Shown here: positions 45,707-53,829 of the stretch, piece after piece
Numbering within the stretch: position 1 is the stretch's first letter
Layout: each line of letters starts with the position of its first letter
Assembly (NCBI RefSeq): GCF_011762095.1
Contig: NZ_JAASQO010000003.1
Location: 290,266-354,265 of the forward strand
Origin: Parvibaculum indicum
Lineage (GTDB): Bacteria > Pseudomonadota > Alphaproteobacteria > Parvibaculales > Parvibaculaceae
Reading direction: 5' to 3'
DNA: 64,000 nucleotides
The notes under the pieces: generated by a model
The model's database searches: none
Told to the model about the DNA's origin: nothing
What the model saw: only the letters and a program-made list of their open reading frames with translations
Position numbers and translations under genes: made by a program

Positions 45707-45786
45707 CGGCGATGTCTTCCAGAAGCGGGCGAGGACGAGGCGCGGCCGTCATGGACAATCGATCCTGCCGCGCTTCGCCGGGGGCT

Positions 45787-45977
45787 ATGCAAGACTGCAT
45801 AAAATTGTATACAAGACAGGAATTCTGCAATTCATATGCCGAACCCACCCCGCGGATCGGAGGTCTATGTTTTTGTTGCATAAAACAGAAAGAGAGAAGT
45901 GAAGTGGGTGAAAATCGTTCTTTCCTGCAGGGCCGTTGAACAGCTCTCTGGCAATATGATGCATAAAAAATATGCAT
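45787..45977. promoter_or_regulatory. Cluster of TGCATA-type operator sites between divergent genes
   Basis: The 339-bp gap 45707-46045 contains three TGCATAAAA copies at 45796-45804, 45877-45885 and 45960-45968, spaced 81 and 83 bp. The first is followed by the perfect palindrome TTGTATACAA (45805-45814) and preceded by ATGCA (45787-45791). The third is half of a perfect inverted repeat ATGCATA-5 nt-TATGCAT (45959-45977). The stretch is much richer in A and T than the genes around it. It should control both the 2OG oxygenase/ABC genes and the Ntn hydrolase gene. Confidence 0.6.
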
Positions 45978-46045
45978 GTTGAATTTTTGCGCTGCTCTCT
46001 TTCGGGGGGAAGCCGTCATCCTCAAGCGATCACAGGATATCGAGA

Positions 46046-47638
46046 ATGCCTGCAACCCGGATGAGCTATCGCGGTATGGCGGTAGCCCCTCACCATCTCG
46101 CCGCCGCCGCGGCCCGCGATGTGCTGGCGGAAGGCGGCAATGCCGCCGAAGCGATGATTGCCGCCGCCGCCGCGATTGCCGCCGTCTACCCGCATATGAA
46201 CCATCTGGGGGGCGACGGCTTCTGGCTTCTGGCCGCGCCCGGCGCGGCGCCCGTCGGGATCGAGGCCTGCGGCCCCGCCGCGGCGGCGGCAAGCATCGAC
46301 TATTATCGTGAGCGCGGCGCGCCGGATGCCATCCCCTCGCGTGGCGGTCTTGCCGCGCTGACGGTGCCCGGCGCCATATCCGGCTGGGAAAAGGCCCATC
46401 GCATGGCGCAGGACTGGGGCGGCAAACTTCCCCTGTCGCGCCTGCTGGAGCCCGCCGCTTTCTTCGCGCGCGACGGCGTGGCGGTCAGCGAAAGCCAGGA
46501 GCGGCTGACGGCGGAGAAATTCGACGAACTGAAGGACGTGCCGGGCTTTGCGCAAACCTTCCTCGCCGACGGCAAGGCGCCGTCGCGCGGTGCGAGGCTG
46601 CGCCAGCCGGCATTGGCCGATACGTTCGACCGTCTCGGCAAAGCGGGCCTGCGCGACTTCTATGAGGGAGAGATCGGCGCCGTGCTGGCGCGGGATCTGG
46701 AAGAGGCGGGCTCGCCCCTCCGGGCGGGCGATCTGGCCGGTTATGCCGCGAGATATGTGGAGCCGCTCTCGACGAGGCTTTCCTCCGGCACGGTCTTCAA
46801 CATGCCGCCGCCCACGCAAGGCATTGCCTCGCTCGCGATCCTCGGCGTATTCGACCGGCTGGGCGTGCGCGAGGGCGAGAGCTTTGCGCATATTCACGGG
46901 CTCGTCGAAGCGACGAAACAGGCCTTCCGCATGCGCGACGCGCAGGTCTGCGACCCGGCTTTCATGACATGCGATCCGGCATCGCTGATTGCCAAAGACG
47001 AACTCGACCGGATGGCCGCCGGCGTAGACCGCCACCGGGCCGCGCCCTGGCCGCATGTCGCGGCGCCCGGCGATACGATCTGGATGGGCGTGATCGATGC
47101 GCAAGGGCGCATGGCCAGTTACATCCAGTCGATCTATTGGGAGTTCGGTGCTGGCGTCGTTTCGCCCTCGACCGGCGTCCTTTTCCAGAACCGGGGCATC
47201 GGCTTCGCGCTGGATGAAAAACGGCTCAATGCGCTGGTGCCGGGCAAAAAGCCCTTCCATACCTTGAACCCCGCCATGGCGAGACTCGATGACGGACGGC
47301 AGATGGTTTACGGCACCATGGGCGGCGAGGGGCAGCCGCAAACACAGGCGGCCGTCTTCACGCGGCATGTGCTGTTCGGCCGCGATCCTGGCGAGGCGAT
47401 TGCCGCCCCGCGCTGGCTTCTGGGCCGCACATGGGGCGCGCAATCCATCACCCTCAAGCTCGAAAGCGATTTCGACCCCGCCCTGGTCGATGCGCTGAAG
47501 GCGGCCGGACATGACGTCGAACTGGTTGCGCCGAAGAACGACATGATGGGCCATGCGGGCATGGTGACGCTCTCGCCGGAGGGGCGTTTTGAAGCTGCGT
47601 CCGATCCGCGCTCCGATGGCGACGCCATGGGGCTCTGA
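46046..47638 (+). CDS. Gamma-glutamyltransferase-family Ntn hydrolase, HpxW-like (oxamate amidohydrolase candidate)
   Basis: This encodes 530 residues. The fold-typical sequence AARDVLAEGGNAAEAMIAAAAAIAAVYPHMNHLGGDGF opens the protein. The self-cleavage and nucleophile site aligns as GDT-IWMGVID (Thr344), where classical enzymes have TTH(Y/F)S. The second Thr and His are replaced. The Thr nucleophile itself is kept, and TMGGEGQPQTQ is typical of the small subunit. There is no signal peptide, unlike periplasmic GGT. This matches HpxW, the cytosolic oxamate amidohydrolase of purine breakdown. The assignment rests on family features plus the adjacent ureide operon and the HpxX/HpxY-like pair. 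Confidence 0.72.
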   Translation: MPATRMSYRGMAVAPHHLAAAAARDVLAEGGNAAEAMIAAAAAIAAVYPHMNHLGGDGFWLLAAPGAAPVGIEACGPAAAAASIDYYRERGAPDAIPSRGGLAALTVPGAISGWEKAHRMAQDWGGKLPLSRLLEPAAFFARDGVAVSESQERLTAEKFDELKDVPGFAQTFLADGKAPSRGARLRQPALADTFDRLGKAGLRDFYEGEIGAVLARDLEEAGSPLRAGDLAGYAARYVEPLSTRLSSGTVFNMPPPTQGIASLAILGVFDRLGVREGESFAHIHGLVEATKQAFRMRDAQVCDPAFMTCDPASLIAKDELDRMAAGVDRHRAAPWPHVAAPGDTIWMGVIDAQGRMASYIQSIYWEFGAGVVSPSTGVLFQNRGIGFALDEKRLNALVPGKKPFHTLNPAMARLDDGRQMVYGTMGGEGQPQTQAAVFTRHVLFGRDPGEAIAAPRWLLGRTWGAQSITLKLESDFDPALVDALKAAGHDVELVAPKNDMMGHAGMVTLSPEGRFEAASDPRSDGDAMGL

Positions 47639-47649
47639 GGGCGCCGGCG

Positions 47650-48558
47650 TCAGGCGCCAAAGGGATGCGTTTCGAGCCAGTGCCGCGCAATGTCGATACG
47701 GCGCGCCACCCACACCTTGTCGTGTCCCGTCACATAGTCGAGAAAGCGCGCAACCGCCGCCGCGCGCGCGGGCTTGCCCGCGACGCGGGCATGCAGCCCC
47801 ACCGACATCATTTTCGGCTGCGTCTCGCCTTCGGCATAGAGCATGTCGAAATTGTCCTTGAGATAGGCGAAGAACTGATCGCCCGAGTTGAAGCCCTGCG
47901 GCGCGACGAAGCGCATATCGTTGGTGTCCAGCGTATAGGGCACGATGAGCTGCGGCTTGCCATGCGCGGTGTCGTAATAGGGAAGGTCGTCGGCATAGGA
48001 ATCGGCGTCATAGACGAAGCCGCCTTCCTCGACGACGAGCCGCGCCGTATTGGGGCTCGTGCGGCCCTGATACCAGCCGAGCGGGCGCGAGCCGGTGACG
48101 CGCGTGTGAATGTCGACCGCCCGCGCGATATGCTCGCGCTCCATGTCCTCGGGCACGAACTGGTAGTTGATCCAGCGATAGCCATGCGAGGCGATCTCCC
48201 AATCGGCCTTCAGCATCGCCTCGACCGCGCTTGGGTTGCGCTCCATCGCCATGGCGACCCCATAGACGGTGAGCGGCAGGTTCCGCTCGGTGAAAAGGCG
48301 GTGCAGTCGCCAGAAACCGGCGCGGGAGCCGTATTCGTAAAGGCTCTCCATGGACATGTGCCGCATGTTGAAGATCGGCGGCGTACCGATCATTTCCGAC
48401 AGGAAGGATTCCGATGAATCGTCGCCATGGAGAATGCAGTTTTCCGCGCCTTCCTCATAGTTGAGGACGAACTGGAGCGCGATGCGCGCCCCGCCGGGCC
48501 ATTTGGCATCCGGCGGCGTCGCGCCATAGCCGACAAGGTCACGGGGATAGGCTGTCAT
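47650..48558 (-). CDS. puuE: Allantoinase PuuE (polysaccharide-deacetylase fold)
   Basis: This encodes 302 residues and opens allantoin to allantoate. The NodB-like fold is recognisable (ALQFVLNYEEGAE, ASHGYRWINY, GWYQGRTSPNTARLVVEEGG, YDADSYADDLPYY). The start MTAYPRDLVGYG and the end region SVGLHARVAGKPARAAAVARFLDYV are specific for PuuE rather than for chitin deacetylases. It is the last gene of the six-gene ureide operon and overlaps the transaminase gene by 4 bp (ATGA). Confidence 0.9.
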   Translation of the reverse strand: MTAYPRDLVGYGATPPDAKWPGGARIALQFVLNYEEGAENCILHGDDSSESFLSEMIGTPPIFNMRHMSMESLYEYGSRAGFWRLHRLFTERNLPLTVYGVAMAMERNPSAVEAMLKADWEIASHGYRWINYQFVPEDMEREHIARAVDIHTRVTGSRPLGWYQGRTSPNTARLVVEEGGFVYDADSYADDLPYYDTAHGKPQLIVPYTLDTNDMRFVAPQGFNSGDQFFAYLKDNFDMLYAEGETQPKMMSVGLHARVAGKPARAAAVARFLDYVTGHDKVWVARRIDIARHWLETHPFGA

Positions 48559-49814
48559 GACGTGGTCTCTCCGGCAGCTTGCTCGCTTGCTTGGTAGACG
48601 GCGCGCGCCGCGTCGACGGCGGCGCCGGAGGTGAGGGAAAAGCCGGCGCCGCGCAGCACCGCTTCCAGCGCGCCGAGCGTGATGAGCACATTATGCTTGC
48701 GGCAGTTGTACCCCATGGCGCCGATGCGCCAGATGCGTCCCTGCAAGGGGCCGAAGGAGCTGCCGATCTCGATCTCGAAATCCTGCCGCATGCGCGCACG
48801 CACCGTTTCGCCGTCGATCCCGTCGGGGATCGCGATGCCGGTCACATTGCTCATCCTGTGGTTCGGGTCGCCGAAGAGAGTAAGGCCCATTGCCTCAAGC
48901 CCCGCGCCCATGGCGCGGCTGGCAAGCGCGTGACGGGTATGGCGGGCGGCAAGGCCTTCCTGCAGCACGATGCGCGCGCATTCGCGCGCCGCATACAGCA
49001 TGGAGGTTGCCTCTGTGTGATGGTTGAGCCGCTTTTCCGACCAGTAATCCATGATCATGGCGAGGTCGAAATAGTTGGAGGCGATCCGCACGCCGTTTGC
49101 CGTGGCGGCGCCGTCGGGCGCGATGCCTTTTTCGATGTGACGACGGGAAAAGATGCGCTCCGCCGCGCGATCGGAGATGGTGATGGGCGAACTCCCCGAC
49201 GGTCCCCCCAGGCATTTCTGCAGACCCGCCGTGGCGATATCGATGCCGAGCCGGTCCACCGGCAGCGGCATGCCCCCGAGTGTCGCCGTCGCATCGACAT
49301 AAAGCAGCGCATCGTATCTGCGGCAGATGTCGCCTATGCCGTCGAGAGGCTGGGCGATGGTGGTCGAGGTGTCGCCATGCACGCAGGCGACGAGGCGCGG
49401 TTTCACCCGGGCGACCGCTTCCTCGATGGCGTCGAGCGGCACGGTGCGGCCCCATTCGGCCGGCACCGGCGTCACCTCCGCGCCGCAACGCTGCGCGATC
49501 TCGGTGAGGAGAAGGCCGAAGCGCCCGAAATCCGGCACGACGACGCGGTCGCCCGGTTCGAGGACGGAGACCAGCGCGGCCTCGATGCCCGCCCGCGACG
49601 TGCCGTCGATGAGAAAGGTCCAACGGTTTTCCGTTTCGAAGACCCGGCGATAAAGCGCCATGGTTTCGTTCATATAGGTCGTGAACTCGGGGTCGAACTG
49701 GCCGAGAAGCGGCGCCGACATGGCGCGCAATACGCGCGGATGCGCATTGACGGGCCCCGGCCCCATCAAAAGGCGCGAGGGAGGGTCCAGCTCGTCGAAA
49801 AGGGGATCGGGCAT
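48555..49814 (-). CDS. (S)-ureidoglycine-glyoxylate aminotransferase, PucG/HpxJ-like
   Basis: This encodes 419 residues of a class-V PLP transaminase. The PLP Lys lies in TAGLQKCLGGPSG (about residue 202), and the N-terminal LLMGPGPVNAHPRVLRAMSAPLLGQFDPEF and SRAGIEAALVS are typical of the PucG/alanine-glyoxylate group. In this context it should transfer the amino group of ureidoglycine to glyoxylate, giving oxalurate and glycine. It overlaps allC by one base (TAATG) and puuE by four. Confidence 0.85.
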   Translation of the reverse strand: MPDPLFDELDPPSRLLMGPGPVNAHPRVLRAMSAPLLGQFDPEFTTYMNETMALYRRVFETENRWTFLIDGTSRAGIEAALVSVLEPGDRVVVPDFGRFGLLLTEIAQRCGAEVTPVPAEWGRTVPLDAIEEAVARVKPRLVACVHGDTSTTIAQPLDGIGDICRRYDALLYVDATATLGGMPLPVDRLGIDIATAGLQKCLGGPSGSSPITISDRAAERIFSRRHIEKGIAPDGAATANGVRIASNYFDLAMIMDYWSEKRLNHHTEATSMLYAARECARIVLQEGLAARHTRHALASRAMGAGLEAMGLTLFGDPNHRMSNVTGIAIPDGIDGETVRARMRQDFEIEIGSSFGPLQGRIWRIGAMGYNCRKHNVLITLGALEAVLRGAGFSLTSGAAVDAARAVYQASEQAAGETTS

Positions 49815-51091
49815 TACGCAGTACTCGCTTCAAGGCGGTCGATAAAACGGAGCATGGCCTCGACGGCCAGATCGGCATCCGCCGGATCGACGGCTTCGGC
49901 CGGATTGTGACTGATGCCGCCCGCGCAGCGGATAAAGAGCATGGCCATGGGCGCAATCGCCGCCAGCGCGGCGGCATCGTGTCCGGCACCGCTTGCCAGC
50001 CGAAACGGCGGAAGCCCCATCTCGCCAAGCGCCTCTTCGAGCAAGCCGGAAAGCGCCGGATCGCAGGGGCTCGGCGGCAAATCCTGCAATTGCTCGAATT
50101 CGACGCCGACATTCCGCCGGGCCGCGATATCGGCGATGCACGACATCATGCTTCGTGCCATCTCGTCGCGCAGCGTTCCGTCGAGCGCGCGAATGTCGAG
50201 CGTCATGTCCGTCCGACCGGCTATGACATTCGCGGCGCCGGGTTTTGCATCGATGAAACCCACCGTGGCGACCGCGCCCCGGGCGGCCTGCTGCCGGGCC
50301 ATTCCTTCGATCGCGAGAATGGCCTCCCCCGCGCAGGCCAGCGCGTCCTGCCGCAGGCCCATCGGCGTGGTGCCGGCATGACCGGCCGCGCCGGTGAAGC
50401 TGACCTGAAAGCGAAGCTGTGCCGCGATGCCGGTGACGACGCCAAGGGCGAGGCCTTCCGCTTCGAGTTGCGGTCCCTGCTCGATATGCGCTTCGAGATA
50501 GGCAAGAACGCTCTCGGGCGCGCGGGCTGTTCCGGGCAGACTTGCGGGGTCGAGGCCGAAACTCTCCAGAGCGTCGGCAAGCGTCACGCCGTCTTCGTCT
50601 TCCAGTGCGGCGATGGATGCATAATCGGAAATGAGGCCGGCCATGGCGCGGCTGCCGATCATGGCGGAAGGAAAGCGCGATCCCTCCTCGTCGCCGAAAG
50701 CGACCAGTTCGATGGCGAAGGGAAGGCGACGCGTCGCGGCGGCGAGCTGTTCGACACAGGAAAGTCCGAGCATGACGCCGAGCGCGCCGTCATAGCGGCC
50801 CGCATCGCGCACCGTGTCGATATGAGAGCCGATCATGAGAGCGGGCGCGCCCGCCATGCTGCCTTCATACCGTCCGATGAGGTTACCGAGCGGATCGAGC
50901 GTCACGGACATGTCGGCTTTTCGCATCCACCGCTGAAGGCTCGCTATGGCGGCGGTATGGGCCGGCGTCAGAAAGCGGCGCGTCAGCATCGCCGGGGTTT
51001 CGCTATAGGGCGGCTTGCCGAAGATGTCGCAGCGGGCAACGGCGCGGGCGCCGGGAGACAGGGCTTCTATGTCGGAGATATCCGTTTCCAT
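49814..51091 (-). CDS. allC: Allantoate amidohydrolase, AllC/HpxK type (M20 family)
   Basis: This encodes 425 residues of a dimetal amidohydrolase releasing ammonia and CO2 from allantoate to give ureidoglycine. Metal ligands are in IGSHIDTVRDAGRYDGALGV, FGDEEGSRFPSAMIGSRA and LEAHIEQGP; AGHAGTTPMGLRQDAL and SGAGHDAAALAAI are family motifs. N-carbamoyl-amino-acid or ureidoglycolate hydrolases are close relatives; the operon context favours allantoate. It is encoded 8 bp behind uraH and overlaps the transaminase gene. Confidence 0.85.
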   Translation of the reverse strand: METDISDIEALSPGARAVARCDIFGKPPYSETPAMLTRRFLTPAHTAAIASLQRWMRKADMSVTLDPLGNLIGRYEGSMAGAPALMIGSHIDTVRDAGRYDGALGVMLGLSCVEQLAAATRRLPFAIELVAFGDEEGSRFPSAMIGSRAMAGLISDYASIAALEDEDGVTLADALESFGLDPASLPGTARAPESVLAYLEAHIEQGPQLEAEGLALGVVTGIAAQLRFQVSFTGAAGHAGTTPMGLRQDALACAGEAILAIEGMARQQAARGAVATVGFIDAKPGAANVIAGRTDMTLDIRALDGTLRDEMARSMMSCIADIAARRNVGVEFEQLQDLPPSPCDPALSGLLEEALGEMGLPPFRLASGAGHDAAALAAIAPMAMLFIRCAGGISHNPAEAVDPADADLAVEAMLRFIDRLEASTA

Positions 51092-51099
51092 GCCGGTGC

Positions 51100-51447
51100 C
51101 TAGCCGCCCCGATAGGTCGAGTAGCCATAGGGGCTGAGGATCAGGGGCACATGGTAATGCGCCGTGCCGTCCGCGATGCCGAAGCGGATCGGGATTTCAT
51201 CGAAGAAGGGCGGTTCGGGAAGATCGAGCCTGTTTTCTCTCTGGTATTCGGCGACAAGGAAAACGATCTCGTAGAGCCCGGATTCCAGCGTCGGGCTTTC
51301 GATAAGCGTTGCCCGCCCGTCGTCGCCAAGCGTGAAATCGCATGGCCCGAGCGGGTCGGGCGAAAGCCTGCGCAGGGTCAGGCGAAGTCCCGCCGCGGGC
51401 ATGCCGCGCGCCGTGTCGAGGACATGGGTGGTGAGCTTGCCCGTCAT
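51100..51447 (-). CDS. uraH: 5-hydroxyisourate hydrolase
   Basis: This encodes 115 residues of a transthyretin-like protein. The family markers are present: KLTTHVLDTARGMPA at the N-terminus (catalytic His), the central Arg-rich strand, and the C-terminal SPYGYSTYRGG with the YRGG tail. It hydrolyses 5-hydroxyisourate to OHCU. Its start overlaps the FAD protein gene (ATGA, 51444-51447). The presence of this step implies that 5-hydroxyisourate, or a substituted form, is made in the cell. Confidence 0.95.
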   Translation of the reverse strand: MTGKLTTHVLDTARGMPAAGLRLTLRRLSPDPLGPCDFTLGDDGRATLIESPTLESGLYEIVFLVAEYQRENRLDLPEPPFFDEIPIRFGIADGTAHYHVPLILSPYGYSTYRGG

Positions 51448-52913
51448 GCGCCCAGGAACTCCTCTGTGTCGTAAGCGAAATACTCGTCGAGAATGACGTC
51501 TCGGTCGTCCATGAAGAGTTGGTTCGTCACCCCTTCGATGAGGCGCGGCATGGCGAATTTCATGCCGGACAAGGCCGATGCCGACAGGCCGAGGCTTGCC
51601 AGCGCCGAATAGTTGAAAGCGAAAAGGCCGTGTATGCGCGCGGCGCCTTCCGCCGTTCGCGGCGTGAACTCGAAACCCGGCCCCAGATAGGGGTGCTTGT
51701 CGATCAATGCATTGTCTTCGCCGTCCGGCGGTGTGTATCGGTCGCGCCAGCGGGCGATGTCGTCGGCGACGGCGGAAAGCTCTTCCCTCAGCGCGACGTC
51801 GGTGAGAAGGCCCGTGCTCAGGACGATGAAGTCGAACAGGAACTCGCCTTTCGGCGTGACGACGTGCACGCCGTCCTCGGTTTCCTCGACATGCGTCCAG
51901 GGTGAGCCGAGATGCAGGTGGAAGTCGGCAAAGGCGGCGGCGCGATTATAGGTATCGTTGGTAGGCGGCTGATTGTGCCGCAGGAAAAAGGAGATGCCCG
52001 CATATTTCGTGGCATCGTCCAGCGTGGCGAAATGCCGGAGGAAGCCCGCATTCTCCATATAGCGAATGGGATTGATGCGCGGTATGCGCTCGCGCCGGAT
52101 AAAGACATGCGCCTCCCCGACGCCCGCCCCCAGCGCATATTGCGCATTGTCGAACGCGGAGGCGCCGCCGCCCAGTATGCCGATCCTCTTGCCCTTGAGC
52201 GCGCCGAAATCGATTTGTTCGGACGTATGGGCATAACGCGTGGGCGAGACGGCGCTCTTTATGAACGCCGGCACATGCCATTCGCCGCCGCCCTGAATGC
52301 CGGTGGCGAACACGACTTTACGCGCCAGAATTGGCGGCATGGACGATGCCGCGTCCGTTTTGACCCCGAAGAGGCCGGGTTCCAGCGGCTCGACGAGCCG
52401 GACTTTCAGGGCATTGCGGACAGGAATATCCAGCACATGCCGGAACCAGCGCAGATAGCGCATCCACTCTTCCCTGGGAATTTTGCCGAGGGCTTCCCAG
52501 CCCTCGGCGCCGAATTGCGCTTCCCACCAGGCCCGGAAGGTGAGCGAGGGGACACCCAGATCGGGCCCGGTGAGATGCTTCGGCGTGCGCAAGGTGACCA
52601 TACGCGCATAGGTGACCCACGGGCCTTCCAGCCCTTCGGGGTTTTCATCGACGACGAGAATGTTTCCGACCTTTTCGCGCATCAGGCCGAAGGCGGCGGC
52701 AAGGCCGCACTGCCCGCCGCCCACGACGACGACGTCATAGACATGCCGGCCGGAACGATGGGCGCGTGGCCTCACCCATTCCCGCGCCGGATAATCCAGC
52801 ATGTCCAGATCGTGGCGGACCTGCGCCGACAGCCGCGCCAGTGCGCCGGCGGCTTCCGGCGTCGGGGCATCGGCATAGGCCGTTTGGGTGTCCACCTTTC
52901 CGACTTCGCTCAT
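51444..52913 (-). CDS. FAD/NAD(P)-dependent monooxygenase-like protein in the ureide operon, candidate urate-oxidising enzyme
   Basis: This encodes 489 residues. Two Rossmann motifs are present, GGGQCG (65-70, FAD) and GGGASA (248-253, NADPH), and the overall organisation is that of flavin-containing or Baeyer-Villiger-type monooxygenases (CzcO/YpdA-like). It is not a PHBH-type HpxO, and no uricase of any known type (Uox, PuuD, HpxO) is in the window. It overlaps uraH and the OHCU decarboxylase gene by 4 bp each, exactly where a urate-oxidising enzyme would be expected. That role is my inference; it could also hydroxylate another purine derivative. Confidence 0.7.
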   Translation of the reverse strand: MSEVGKVDTQTAYADAPTPEAAGALARLSAQVRHDLDMLDYPAREWVRPRAHRSGRHVYDVVVVGGGQCGLAAAFGLMREKVGNILVVDENPEGLEGPWVTYARMVTLRTPKHLTGPDLGVPSLTFRAWWEAQFGAEGWEALGKIPREEWMRYLRWFRHVLDIPVRNALKVRLVEPLEPGLFGVKTDAASSMPPILARKVVFATGIQGGGEWHVPAFIKSAVSPTRYAHTSEQIDFGALKGKRIGILGGGASAFDNAQYALGAGVGEAHVFIRRERIPRINPIRYMENAGFLRHFATLDDATKYAGISFFLRHNQPPTNDTYNRAAAFADFHLHLGSPWTHVEETEDGVHVVTPKGEFLFDFIVLSTGLLTDVALREELSAVADDIARWRDRYTPPDGEDNALIDKHPYLGPGFEFTPRTAEGAARIHGLFAFNYSALASLGLSASALSGMKFAMPRLIEGVTNQLFMDDRDVILDEYFAYDTEEFLGA

Positions 52914-53416
52914 GGGTCAAGCAACTCCGTCAATCTTAGTTGGGCGATAAGCCCGATCTGCCTTAACGCTTCCTGCCTTTCGGCAGCCGGTTCGCAGAGC
53001 AGGCGCCGCTCGAACTCGGCGAGGATCGTCTCTTTGGTGTTGAGACGGACGCAGATGATGAACGGCATGCCGAAGCGCGAGCGGTAGGCATTGTTGAGCG
53101 CGTGAAAGCGCTCGAATTCCTCGGGCGACAATGCGTCCAGCCCCGCGCTGGCCTGTTCGCGCTGGGAGGCGGCTGTGAGGCCGCGGCTCAGGGCGAGCTT
53201 TCCCGCCAGATCCGGATGCGCGTCGATCAGGGCGATTTGTGCGTCGTCGCCGGCGTCGGCCACGACCTGCATGAAGGCATTGTGGAGGTCTGAAAGAGTA
53301 TCGAAGGGACGTTCTTTCCACGCCGCGGCGGCGATCCAGGGCGAGTGCTCGAAGACGCCGCCAAGGGCGTCGACGAAGCCCTTCTCATCCAACGCATTCA
53401 ACTCCGACAAAGTCAT
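52910..53416 (-). CDS. uraD: 2-oxo-4-hydroxy-4-carboxy-5-ureidoimidazoline (OHCU) decarboxylase
   Basis: This encodes 168 residues of an all-helical protein. The motifs HPDLAGK (about residues 67-73), FHALNNAYRSRFGMPFIICVR and FERRLLCEPAAERQEALRQIGLIAQLRL are diagnostic. It decarboxylates OHCU to (S)-allantoin stereospecifically. It is the first gene of a six-gene minus-strand operon whose members all overlap or nearly overlap. Upstream lies a 413-bp control region shared with the TonB-dependent receptor gene. Confidence 0.94.
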   Translation of the reverse strand: MTLSELNALDEKGFVDALGGVFEHSPWIAAAAWKERPFDTLSDLHNAFMQVVADAGDDAQIALIDAHPDLAGKLALSRGLTAASQREQASAGLDALSPEEFERFHALNNAYRSRFGMPFIICVRLNTKETILAEFERRLLCEPAAERQEALRQIGLIAQLRLTELLDP

Positions 53417-53576
53417 ACCGGGTGGGTCCTGTGCACATTGGCCGCCGGAAAAAGGGGCCAGTCAGCCCTAGAGCAATGCCCGTGCCAGCAAAATCGGCCG
53501 GAAATGTACACAAAAAGACGGAGCGAGCAGGTTTTTGGCTAAAAATTAGTCATAAATATTTTTCGCATGTGCAATA

Positions 53577-53686
53577 TGTATGCAATTCAAGTGACGCGCG
53601 AAAAAAGGCTTTTCGGAAAAATCCGCGCAATACCGCGATCTTTGGAAGCGACCGCAACTGGCATGGAATTGGCAATTGTATGCAAT
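53577..53686. promoter_or_regulatory. Paired TGTATGCAAT sites in the 413-bp divergent control region
   Basis: TGTATGCAAT occurs at 53577-53586 and again at 53677-53686, 100 bp apart. The second lies in ATTG-TATG-CAAT, an imperfect palindrome. The complementary core TGCATA is the same as in the sites at 45.8-46.0 kb and 60.9 kb. The region 53417-53829 separates the ureide operon (minus) from the TonB receptor gene (plus) and holds no gene that I can see. Confidence 0.55.
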
Positions 53687-53829
53687 CGAGCCCCGGGGGG
53701 CTCTTTGTTCAGTTGTGCGTGCGAAGTGCGGCAAACGATCTCGCCAGGGCGAGCTGCGCGTTCCGGAAGGGCGTGTCGCGATTAGTCGTTGCCACTAGTC
53801 CGTACAGTAACAGTTTGGAGTAGAGCAAC

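Noticed and set aside
45787..45977. CRISPR-like array because of the three similar units about 82 bp apart
   Set aside because: Units are only about 9 bp, spacing is irregular, and no cas gene is present; operator sites explain them better.
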